NCBI GenBank assembly: GCA_017511405.1
Contig: JAFWKB010000050.1
Location: 1-35,651 of the forward strand
DNA: 35,651 nucleotides
DNA from: Candidatus Saccharimonadota bacterium
GTDB lineage: Bacteria; Patescibacteriota; Saccharimonadia; Saccharimonadales; Saccharimonadaceae
Direction of reading: 5' to 3'
The notes under the pieces are model-generated. The model was not told the DNA's origin and did not search any database. It worked only from the letters and a program-made list of their open reading frames with translations. Each line of letters starts with the position of its first letter. Within the stretch, counting starts at the first letter, position 1. Position numbers and translations under genes: made by a program. This document shows, in pieces, positions 15,848-22,000 of this stretch.

Positions 15848-16807
15848 ATGAATATCTGGGATAACCTCAAAAAGCCAATTCTTGCACTCGCCCCAATGGA
15901 GGGAGTGACCGACATAGTTTTTCGACAAGTTATCTCAAAAGCTTCGCGTCCTGATCTATTCTTTACGGAATTCACCAACGTTTCCTCTTTCGCTTCAGAG
16001 AAAGGCCGCCACGACGCCCTCTCTCGTCTCAAAATTTCCCCCTCCGACTCCCCGATAATCGCCCAAATTTGGGGCAAGAATCCCGAACATTTTTCGGAAC
16101 TTTCATCCGCGCTCAAAAATCTCGGTTTTTCCGGTATTGACCTCAATTTTGGTTGCCCCGATCGTCATGTTAACCGTGCCGGAGGAGGAGCAGCCATGAT
16201 TAAAACTCCTGACCTCGCCGTCGAATGTGTACGTCGCGCCAAAAACTCGTCAAACGGCCTTCCCATCTCCGTAAAAACTCGTCTCGGTTTCACCTATCTC
16301 GAAGAATACAAAACTTGGCTTCCGACTATCTTGAGCGAACATCCTTCCGCCCTTACAGTTCATCTCCGAACACGAAAAGAAATGTCTAAAGTCCCCGCCC
16401 ATTTCGAGCTTATCCCCGAAATAATTAAACTAAGGAACGAATTTTCTCCCGAAACCAAACTTCTCATCAACGGAGACATCAAAAATCGCGCCGAAGCTCT
16501 AAAACTCTACCAAAAACATCCCGAAATTGACGGATTTATGATTGGGCGCGGCGTCTTTGAAAACCCTTTCTGTTTCAAGAGAACAGAAGACAATCTTCCT
16601 TACGCCCCAACAAAAGAAGAACTCTTCGCCTTATTAAACTATCATCTTGATGTCTTCGACCAAAACTCACCCCAACCTTACGAGCCCCTTAAACATTTCT
16701 TTAAGGTTTATGTCAAAGATTTTCCCGGCGCCTCCGAGCTTCGAACTAAAATGATGGAATGCAAAAATACAAATGAGCTTCGAGAAATCATCAACTCTTA
16801 CTCGTGA
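15848..16807 (+). CDS. dus: tRNA-dihydrouridine synthase
   Basis: FMN-dependent reductase making dihydrouridine in tRNA D-loops. The 319 residues are typical. ALAPMEGVTDIVFRQVI forms the FMN-binding start of the TIM barrel. IDLNFGCPDRHVNRAGGGAAM carries the catalytic Cys. LPISVKTRLGF and LLINGDIKN follow, and FMIGRGVFENPFCF is the C-terminal barrel motif. DusA/B/C subtype cannot be assigned safely. It is transcribed divergently from gpsA with a -10 box 6 bases from the ATG. It ends in TGA and overlaps converging rlmH by 10 bases. Bases 16091-16118 nearly match a flank of the variable cassettes at the end of the window. Confidence 0.93.
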   Translation: MNIWDNLKKPILALAPMEGVTDIVFRQVISKASRPDLFFTEFTNVSSFASEKGRHDALSRLKISPSDSPIIAQIWGKNPEHFSELSSALKNLGFSGIDLNFGCPDRHVNRAGGGAAMIKTPDLAVECVRRAKNSSNGLPISVKTRLGFTYLEEYKTWLPTILSEHPSALTVHLRTRKEMSKVPAHFELIPEIIKLRNEFSPETKLLINGDIKNRAEALKLYQKHPEIDGFMIGRGVFENPFCFKRTEDNLPYAPTKEELFALLNYHLDVFDQNSPQPYEPLKHFFKVYVKDFPGASELRTKMMECKNTNELREIINSYS

Positions 16808-17229
16808 TGATAACTTCCGCCTCGAGAAATCTCCTGTGCTCGATAAATCTGCTCGGTCACAATTAACCTCGATAACATATGCGGAAAAACAAGTCGAGAA
16901 AAACTCCAAACAAAATCAGCCCGTTCTCTAACCTCCTCCGACACTCCAAATGCCGCCCCAATAATTATCACAATTTCCTTACTCTCATTAAACTTTTTCT
17001 CTAAAAGTTCGGATAATTCCGGCGAAGAGAGCTCCATACCCCTCTCATCACACAAAATTACAAACTCGTTCCCAGTAAACGGCCATTTCGCAAGAAAATC
17101 ATCCAATTTTTCTCCCTCCAAAAACTTAAACTCCACATCAAACGGCTTTCTTAACCTCTTCACATAATCATGAATTAACCAACCATATTCTCCCCCTTGT
17201 TTCTTGCCCCCGGCCACAATCTTTATCAT
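16798..17229 (-). CDS. rlmH: 23S rRNA (pseudouridine1915-N3)-methyltransferase
   Basis: SPOUT methyltransferase that modifies pseudouridine 1915 in helix 69 of 23S rRNA. Starting at the ATG at 17229 gives 143 residues (MIKIVAGGKKQGGEYGW), close to the usual ~155; a longer frame to 17274 runs through the promoter and is unlikely. Motifs are EFVILCDERGMELSSPELSELL, IIGAAFGVSEEVRERAD (usually GGAYG), and the C-terminal knot FPHMLSRLIVTEQIYRAQEISRGGSYHH, which ends in the family's usual YH. GAAAGG lies about 11 bases upstream. Its minus-strand -10 overlaps the plus-strand promoter of rplJ. Confidence 0.92.
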   Translation of the reverse strand: MIKIVAGGKKQGGEYGWLIHDYVKRLRKPFDVEFKFLEGEKLDDFLAKWPFTGNEFVILCDERGMELSSPELSELLEKKFNESKEIVIIIGAAFGVSEEVRERADFVWSFSRLVFPHMLSRLIVTEQIYRAQEISRGGSYHHE

Positions 17230-17230
17230 C

Positions 17231-17266
17231 TTTACATTTTTCCTTTCTTTTGATATAATTATAGCA
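17231..17266. promoter_or_regulatory. Overlapping divergent promoters for rplJ (+) and rlmH (-)
   Basis: Plus strand: TTTACA (17231-17236), a 17-base spacer and TGATATAAT (17251-17259). Minus strand: TGCTATAAT covering 17258-17266. The two -10 elements share two bases, so simultaneous occupancy by two polymerases should be impossible. The plus-strand start near 17266 coincides with the first base of the L10 leader stem. Confidence 0.75.
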
Positions 17267-17361
17267 GTTACCAAAGACAGCGACGGGATTTTCTCAAAAA
17301 ATCCTTAATTTGTATTTGACATCGTCGCCGAGGAAATTTTCTCTTAATAAAGGTTGGTAAC
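17267..17361 (+). promoter_or_regulatory. L10-type ribosomal protein leader
   Basis: The rplJ mRNA leader folds by eye into nested helices: GTTACCAA (17267-17274) with TTGGTAAC (17354-17361), GCGACG (17280-17285) with CGTCGC (17323-17328), and an inner hairpin GGATTTT (17286-17292) with AAAATCC (17298-17304). Its position just before rplJ-rplL matches the known L10 leaders bound by L10(L12)4 for autoregulation. Class membership is inferred from position and pairing, not from a covariance model. Confidence 0.7.
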
Positions 17362-17404
17362 GATTTTTAACAGTTCGCTAACAACCAAAAAAGGAAAAAA
17401 CTAA

Positions 17405-17932
17405 ATGGCTATCTCGAAAGATAAAAAAACCACTTTAGTTGCTGATTTAACTGAACTTTTATCAAGCGCAAAGACAACTGTCTATGCCCGCTACCAAGGT
17501 CTAACCGTCGCTGAGCTCCAAGAGCTCCGCGCCGCCGCTCGTGAAGCAGGCGTAAAAATCAAAGTTGTCAAAAACCGCCTTGTCCGTGTCGCCATGAACG
17601 AAATCGCCGTTTATAAAGACACCGACACTACTGGATTAACCGGACAGCTCCTCTATGCTATCTCTAGCGAAGATGAGGTAATGCCTGCAAAAGTGCTTGC
17701 TAACTTCGCCAAAGACCACGAAGCCCTTGAACTTGCCGGCGGCTTTAGCGATCTCGGCAACACGCTTTCCGAAGATGACGTCAAAGCCCTCGCAGCAATG
17801 CCATCCAAGAACGAGATGATTGCGCAAGTTGTTGCAACCTTGCTCTCGCCTGTCAACGATGTCATTTCTGCTACATCTGGCTCTCTCTCCGGAATCGTCT
17901 CTGGTCTTGAAGCGCACGCTGAAGGAAAATAA
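17405..17932 (+). CDS. rplJ: Large-subunit ribosomal protein uL10
   Basis: Base of the L7/L12 stalk, binding 23S rRNA and L12 dimers. The 175 residues match the family. The N-terminal VADLTELLSSAKTTVYARYQGLTVAELQELRAA and KVVKNRLVRVAM are characteristic. The C-terminal helix (SPVNDVISATSGSLSGIVSGLEAH) is the L12-binding tail. AAGGA lies about 9 bases before the ATG. It is preceded by a 135-base leader with L10-type pairing and followed 37 bases later by rplL, the standard rplJL order. Autoregulation through the leader is likely. Confidence 0.97.
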   Translation: MAISKDKKTTLVADLTELLSSAKTTVYARYQGLTVAELQELRAAAREAGVKIKVVKNRLVRVAMNEIAVYKDTDTTGLTGQLLYAISSEDEVMPAKVLANFAKDHEALELAGGFSDLGNTLSEDDVKALAAMPSKNEMIAQVVATLLSPVNDVISATSGSLSGIVSGLEAHAEGK

Positions 17933-17969
17933 ATTAGCAACTATTAATACTAAATAAAAGGATAATACT

Positions 17970-18347
17970 ATGGCTGATATTAAAAAATTGGCTGAGGAAC
18001 TCGTCAAATTGACCGTCCTCGAAGTCAACGAACTCAAAAACACTCTTAAAGACGAATACGGCATCGAGCCTGCCGCTGCTGCCGTTGCCGTTGCTGCCGC
18101 TCCTGCTGAAGGCGCTGCTGCTGCCGATGAAGGCAAATCTGAATTTGACGTCGTCCTGAAAGACGCCGGCGCACAAAAAATCGCCGTCATTAAGGCCGTC
18201 AAAGAGGCTACTGGACTCGGACTTGGCGAAGCAAAAGCTATCGTTGATGGCGCTCCTGCTACCGTCAAGGAAAAACTCGGCAAAGACGAAGCTGAAGCTC
18301 TCAAGAAATCTCTTGAAGAAGCTGGCGCAACCGTCGAACTTGCCTAA
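17970..18347 (+). CDS. rplL: Large-subunit ribosomal protein bL12 (L7/L12)
   Basis: Flexible stalk protein that recruits translation GTPases. The 125 residues are standard. The N-terminal dimerisation helices cover residues 1-33, an Ala-rich hinge about 34-53, and the C-terminal domain carries the factor-binding motif [30 protein letters not shown] lies about 8 bases upstream of the ATG. The transcript ends at the strong hairpin 44 bases after the stop. Confidence 0.98.
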   Translation: MADIKKLAEELVKLTVLEVNELKNTLKDEYGIEPAAAAVAVAAAPAEGAAAADEGKSEFDVVLKDAGAQKIAVIKAVKEATGLGLGEAKAIVDGAPATVKEKLGKDEAEALKKSLEEAGATVELA

Positions 18348-18390
18348 GTTCAGAAAAATCAATCAACAATTAGCGAACTGTACAAAAATG

Positions 18391-18409
18391 CCCCGAAAGG
18401 GGTCTTTTT
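18391..18409 (+). terminator. Terminator of rplJL
   Basis: CCCC-GAAA-GGGG (18391-18402) followed by TCTTTTT. The GNRA-like tetraloop and U tract are those of a strong intrinsic terminator. Confidence 0.9.
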
Positions 18410-18410
18410 G

Positions 18411-18439
18411 TTGACAAAAAAGCATAAGTGTGATATAAT
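18411..18439 (+). promoter_or_regulatory. Consensus sigma-70 promoter with extended -10
   Basis: TTGACA (18411-18416), exactly 17 bases, then TATAAT (18434-18439) preceded by TG. It is the strongest-looking promoter in the window and begins right after the rplL terminator. The first coding region it could serve starts about 200 bases downstream, behind a terminator-like hairpin. Confidence 0.85.
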
Positions 18440-18445
18440 AGAAAA

Positions 18446-18485
18446 AAGGTATATTATTCAATCCCTCAACATGAGGGCATTTTTA
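18446..18485 (+). ncRNA. Possible ~40-nt RNA ending in a terminator hairpin
   Basis: The region 18348-18644 holds no convincing gene. From the consensus promoter, transcription would start near 18446 and meet CCCTC (18463-18467) pairing with GAGGG (18473-18477), followed by CATTTTT. This predicts either a very short RNA or an attenuated leader for the gene at 18645. A 43-codon frame starts with the ATG inside the hairpin, but it has no clear ribosome site and is not annotated. Confidence 0.4.
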
Positions 18486-18576
18486 ATTGCATCGAAAAAG
18501 TCTTTTTTACAACATTTTACTCTTTATACCTGTTATTTTGGTGGAAAACTTAAAGAAAAAATCTGCCGTAAAAACA

Positions 18577-18608
18577 TTGACTTAGGCCCGCATGAAGTGT
18601 AATATAAT
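18577..18608 (+). promoter_or_regulatory. Promoter of the conserved unknown gene
   Basis: TTGACT (18577-18582) followed by TAATATAAT: TAATAT at 17-base spacing or TATAAT (18603-18608) at 20. The leader to the ATG at 18645 carries AGGA at 18632-18635. Confidence 0.6.
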
Positions 18609-18644
18609 AATAGTACTATACAAAAATAGACAGGATGCGAGGTG

Positions 18645-19163
18645 ATGTCTGAACTACCGGAAAAACAAATAAAAAGACTACGCAGTCTAATTCAAGAGGC
18701 TGAAACAAATTTATCCGCCGCAAAAGAGCTTTTAAACTCAGTTCTTGGCGATGGTGATATTATCACTGCTCCTCGCGCCACTATCGTTTCTGATCCCGAT
18801 GGAAAGGTTATCGAAGGCGTCTTCGACGGCCAAATCATGATTGGCCCTGACGGAAAAAACTATCCCGTTCCTGCGAACTACGCCTCAAAGTCAAAGCTTG
18901 TTGAAGGTGATTTGATGAAATTAACTATCACTCCCGAAGGGAAATTCCTTTACAAACAAATCGGTCCTGTCGAACGACGCACCGTAATCGGAACACTTAT
19001 TCATCACGACGATAAATATTTTGTCGAAGTTGCCGGCCGCGAATACGAAATTCTCTATGCTTCCGTCACTTATTTCCACCTCAAAGAAGGCTCTCAAGTT
19101 TCCGTTATCATCCCCGCGACAAACGACCAAGCTACCTGGGCCGCCGTAGAAGCCGCTCTCTAA
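18645..19163 (+). CDS. Protein of unknown function, beta-rich, between rplL and dnaX
   Basis: 172 residues from the ATG at 18645 (the GTG directly before it is also in frame; AGGA 9 bases upstream favours the ATG). Residues 1-33 form a charged helix likely to coil (KQIKRLRSLIQEAETNLSAAKELL). A beta-rich part follows with IMIGPDGKNYPVPANYASKSKLVEGD, KLTITPEGKFLYKQIGPVERR and a final domain with EVAGREYEILYASVTYFHLKEGSQVSVIIPA that reads like a small barrel. There is no signal, membrane segment or catalytic motif. I believe similar proteins recur in CPR genomes, but that is recollection only. It has its own promoter and terminator, and a nucleic-acid or ribosome-associated role is only a guess from location. 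Confidence 0.85.
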   Translation: MSELPEKQIKRLRSLIQEAETNLSAAKELLNSVLGDGDIITAPRATIVSDPDGKVIEGVFDGQIMIGPDGKNYPVPANYASKSKLVEGDLMKLTITPEGKFLYKQIGPVERRTVIGTLIHHDDKYFVEVAGREYEILYASVTYFHLKEGSQVSVIIPATNDQATWAAVEAAL

Positions 19164-19174
19164 ATTAACCTACT

Positions 19175-19198
19175 AAATTCCGGGAAAACCGGAATTTT
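19175..19198 (+). terminator. Intrinsic terminator before dnaX
   Basis: AAATTCCGG (19175-19183) pairs perfectly with CCGGAATTT (19189-19197) around a GAAAA loop, with T residues in the 3' arm. The dnaX -10 box starts 5 bases later. Confidence 0.8.
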
Positions 19199-19202
19199 CG
19201 TA

Positions 19203-19208
19203 TATAAT
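19203..19208 (+). promoter_or_regulatory. -10 box of dnaX, 6 bases before the ATG
   Basis: TATAAT at 19203-19208 and ATG at 19215 leave six bases and no Shine-Dalgarno, so a leaderless start is predicted. Confidence 0.7.
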
Positions 19209-19214
19209 TTACTT

Positions 19215-20594
19215 ATGAAAGCACTCTATCGCAAATATCGCCCTAAAACCCTATCTGAAGTAGTTGGCCAAGAACAAATCACAACCCCTCTCCAAAATAG
19301 CCTCAAAAATCATAAAATCTCCCATTCTTACCTCTTCACCGGTCCTCGTGGAACAGGAAAAACCTCTGTTGCTCGCATTCTTGCCCATGAAATCAATAAT
19401 TTCCCCTACGAACTAGAAGATAATTACCTCGACATCATAGAAATCGACGCAGCGTCCAATACTGGTGTCGACAACATTCGAGACCTAAGAGAGAAGGCCT
19501 TAATCGCCCCTTCAAAAGGGAAATACAAAGTCTATATCATCGACGAGGTTCACATGCTCTCGAAATCCGCCTTTAACGCACTCCTTAAAACCCTCGAGGA
19601 ACCCCCCGAGCACGTCGTCTTCATTCTTGCCACCACCGATCTAGACAAAGTTCCCATCACAATCACCTCTCGCTCTCAAGTCTTTTCCTTCCGTCTCGCC
19701 GACCAAGTTTTAATGCTATCTCACCTCAAAAAAATCTCCATTCAAGAAAATATCAACATCGAAGAAGAAGCATTAAAACTAATCGTTCAAAGAGGAGGTG
19801 GCTCTTTCCGAGATTCGCTCTCACTTCTTGACCAAATCTCAACCATTTCCTCAGAAAAAATCACCGAACAACAGGTTTCTGATTGTCTTGGCCTACCCCT
19901 TAACTCCTCTATACAAACAATCCTCGAAGCCTACAAGGCTCAAAATTCACAAGAACTAACCGCTCTCCTTAAAGAGCTATTATCTCAAGGGCTAAAACCA
20001 GAACATATTTCCGAATCAGTTTTAAGACAAATCATCAACTCCCCAGACCCCATTTTCTTTCCCCTCCTAGAAAAACTCCCCTCCGTCTCAGCGCCATTTC
20101 CCGAAGCAAAATTATTACTCGCACTCCTAGATTTTCCAAATACAAATCATGATAGCCCTGCGTCAAATCAAAAAACGCCCGCCCCTCAGCCAACCCAAAA
20201 CAAAAAACCAATAGAAAAATCAACACCCGAACCAAACCAAGAACCAACGTCTAAAGAAAAACCAAAACCATCACCATGTTCAAATTCTAATTTCGATTGG
20301 AGTTCATTTCTCACCGCTGTCAAAACTGTCAACTTCGCCATCTTCAATCAACTTGAAAAATGCCAGTATAAAGCCTCAAACACAACTATCGACCTCTATC
20401 CAACTAAAAAAATCACTAAAATCATTCTTGAAAAACCAGCCAATTTCGAAATCCTTCAACAAAATCTCCCGCAAGGTTTCGAGCTCAACATTCACGAGCT
20501 CGACGAGCTAGAAAAAAGCCCCGAACTCGCCCAAATTTCTGATATAATGGGTAGCGTACAGGAGGTAAATACAGATGGAGGAATCCCATTCTAA
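19215..20594 (+). CDS. dnaX: DNA polymerase III gamma/tau subunit without zinc module
   Basis: AAA+ clamp-loader subunit of the replisome. 459 residues: ALYRKYRPKTLSEVVGQ at the start, Walker A GPRGTGKT (43-50), Walker B YIIDEVHML, LLKTLEEPPEHVVFILATT, sensor-2 region GGGSFRDSLSLLDQ, then a Pro/Lys/Gln-rich linker (about 305-350) and a tau-like C-terminal domain. Between Walker A and EIDAASNTGVDNIRDL only ~24 residues remain (HEINNFPYELEDNYLD). The family usually has a four-cysteine zinc finger here; no cysteine is left. The SRC motif reads SRS. The 3' end overlaps dnaB by 20 bases and contains its promoter and Shine-Dalgarno. Confidence 0.94.
   Translation: MKALYRKYRPKTLSEVVGQEQITTPLQNSLKNHKISHSYLFTGPRGTGKTSVARILAHEINNFPYELEDNYLDIIEIDAASNTGVDNIRDLREKALIAPSKGKYKVYIIDEVHMLSKSAFNALLKTLEEPPEHVVFILATTDLDKVPITITSRSQVFSFRLADQVLMLSHLKKISIQENINIEEEALKLIVQRGGGSFRDSLSLLDQISTISSEKITEQQVSDCLGLPLNSSIQTILEAYKAQNSQELTALLKELLSQGLKPEHISESVLRQIINSPDPIFFPLLEKLPSVSAPFPEAKLLLALLDFPNTNHDSPASNQKTPAPQPTQNKKPIEKSTPEPNQEPTSKEKPKPSPCSNSNFDWSSFLTAVKTVNFAIFNQLEKCQYKASNTTIDLYPTKKITKIILEKPANFEILQQNLPQGFELNIHELDELEKSPELAQISDIMGSVQEVNTDGGIPF
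20540..20566 (+). promoter_or_regulatory. Promoter and ribosome site of dnaB inside dnaX
   Basis: Extended -10 TGATATAAT (20540-20548) and AGGAGGT (20560-20566), 8 bases before the ATG at 20575, all within dnaX codons. Transcription would start near 20555, giving a ~20-base leader. Confidence 0.7.
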
Positions 20595-21945
20595 ATCAAT
20601 CAACGAAGGGCGCATCCCACCCCAAGATTTAGTTGCCGAAAAATCGCTTCTCGGCGCCCTCCTAGTTTCGGACGAGTCATTTCCAGATATCCTAGAGAAC
20701 GTTAAGGCTCGAGATTTTTACGACGAACGTCATGCCAAAATCTTTCAGGCCATGACCTCACTCTACCAAAAACACAGCCCAATTGACCTCCTAACCTTAA
20801 CTGCCGAATTACGTTCAAAAAAGGAGCTTCGCGCTGTCGGTGGAGCAGTCTATCTTACAGAGCTCAGCCAATTCGTCCCAGTCGCTTCTCACGCCAAAGC
20901 TTATTCTGACCTAATCAAAAAATGCTCAATCCGCCGTCGCCTCATTTCTGCCGGAACCAAAATTGTCGAAAGTTCATACGAAGACAGCACTCGAATTGAA
21001 GACCTCCTCGGAACTGCAGAAAAAGAACTATTTGAAGTTTCTAACACAACCGTCAAAACCGACTACGTTGCATTAGAGTCATTGCTTGCAGACGCCTTTG
21101 ACCGTATGGAAGAGCTCCATCGCAACAAAGGCGCTCTTCGTGGCCTCAAAACTGGCTTTCATGATCTAGACAAAAAAACCGCCGGTTTCCAAAAAGGCGA
21201 CTTGATCATCATTGGCGCCCGCCCCGCCATGGGTAAAACCACATTCGCAGAAAACCTTGCCTACAACGCTGCCACCATCAACAACAAAGGCGTCCTATTC
21301 TTCTCAATGGAGATGGCTAATGCAGAAATCGTTGACCGTATGGTTTCCGACATCTCCGGTGTAGACAACTGGAGAATCAGAACCGGCAACCTCTCTGACG
21401 AAGATTTTGCAAAAATTTCTGATGCCCTCGGAGAAATGGATAGTGTTCCACTCTACCTAGACGATTCATCCGCCATGACAATCCTGGAGCTTCGCAATAA
21501 AGCGCGTCGCGCCGCTCACGAACACAACCTCGGAATGATTATCGTCGACTATCTTCAGCTCCTCCAAGGTACAGACCGCTACGCAGGGAACCGCGTCCAA
21601 GAAGTTACAGAAATTTCTCGCGGTCTTAAACAGCTCGCCCGCGAACTAGAAATTCCCGTCATTGCCCTTGCCCAGCTCTCTCGTAATGTTACCGGTCGCG
21701 ATGACCCACGGCCTGTTCTCTCCGATCTTCGTGAATCCGGCTCCATCGAGCAAGACGCCGACATGGTTATGTTCCTTCATCGTATCGACTATTACAATCA
21801 AAATAAAGATGACTTTGTCCCAACAAACATCACCGAGCTAATTATCGCCAAACACCGTCATGGGCCCGTCGGAAAAATTGAACTCTATTTTCATCCCGAG
21901 CTTCTTCGTTTTATGTCTCTCGAGAAAGAACGCACCGAAGAATAA
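20575..21945 (+). CDS. dnaB: Replicative DNA helicase DnaB
   Basis: Hexameric 5'-3' helicase of the replication fork. 456 residues. The N-terminal domain begins PPQDLVAEKSLLGALL and includes FYDERHAKIFQAM. The RecA-like domain carries Walker A GARPAMGKTTFAEN (about residues 216-229), FFSMEMANAEIVDRM, Walker B GMIIVDYLQLLQG and LSDLRESGSIEQDADMVMFLHR. The C-terminal IIAKHRHGPVGKIELYF is also conserved. No intein is present. It overlaps dnaX by 20 bases, linking clamp loader and helicase, and has its own promoter and strong AGGAGGT. Confidence 0.97.
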   Translation: MEESHSKSINEGRIPPQDLVAEKSLLGALLVSDESFPDILENVKARDFYDERHAKIFQAMTSLYQKHSPIDLLTLTAELRSKKELRAVGGAVYLTELSQFVPVASHAKAYSDLIKKCSIRRRLISAGTKIVESSYEDSTRIEDLLGTAEKELFEVSNTTVKTDYVALESLLADAFDRMEELHRNKGALRGLKTGFHDLDKKTAGFQKGDLIIIGARPAMGKTTFAENLAYNAATINNKGVLFFSMEMANAEIVDRMVSDISGVDNWRIRTGNLSDEDFAKISDALGEMDSVPLYLDDSSAMTILELRNKARRAAHEHNLGMIIVDYLQLLQGTDRYAGNRVQEVTEISRGLKQLARELEIPVIALAQLSRNVTGRDDPRPVLSDLRESGSIEQDADMVMFLHRIDYYNQNKDDFVPTNITELIIAKHRHGPVGKIELYFHPELLRFMSLEKERTEE

Positions 21946-21985
21946 ACCATATCTCGTTCAGTACACTTTTATTTCATGCTTTTTG

Positions 21986-21994
21986 TGCTATAAT
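21986..21994 (+). promoter_or_regulatory. Extended -10 of the glycosyltransferase gene, 6 bases before a GTG
   Basis: TGCTATAAT ends at 21994 and the GTG start is at 22001. The spacing equals that of six other genes here and is the main argument for this start over upstream ATGs inside dnaB. Confidence 0.7.
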
Positions 21995-22000
21995 GTTTAT

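Noticed and set aside
10819..16807. Alternative genetic code with UGA as glycine
   Set aside because: UGA ends the cysteine desulfurase and dus at the expected lengths, and no conserved glycine maps to UGA in any gene.
17229..17274. Upstream extension of rlmH by 15 codons
   Set aside because: The extension reads through the -10 region; the family N-terminus begins at MIKIVAGGKK and a purine-rich site precedes that ATG.
17636..18304. 222-codon minus-strand frame over rplJ-rplL
   Set aside because: Ser/Ala-rich mirror of the Ala-rich L12 hinge and of codon bias in the ribosomal genes; not a gene.
18408..18602. 64-codon plus-strand frame between rplL and the next gene
   Set aside because: It begins inside the rplL terminator and its start precedes the promoter. 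The inner 43-codon part starts within a hairpin without a ribosome site.
20575..21945. Intein or frameshift in dnaB or dnaX
   Set aside because: DnaB motifs are contiguous with normal spacing. No slippery run with a downstream structure in dnaX was convincing.
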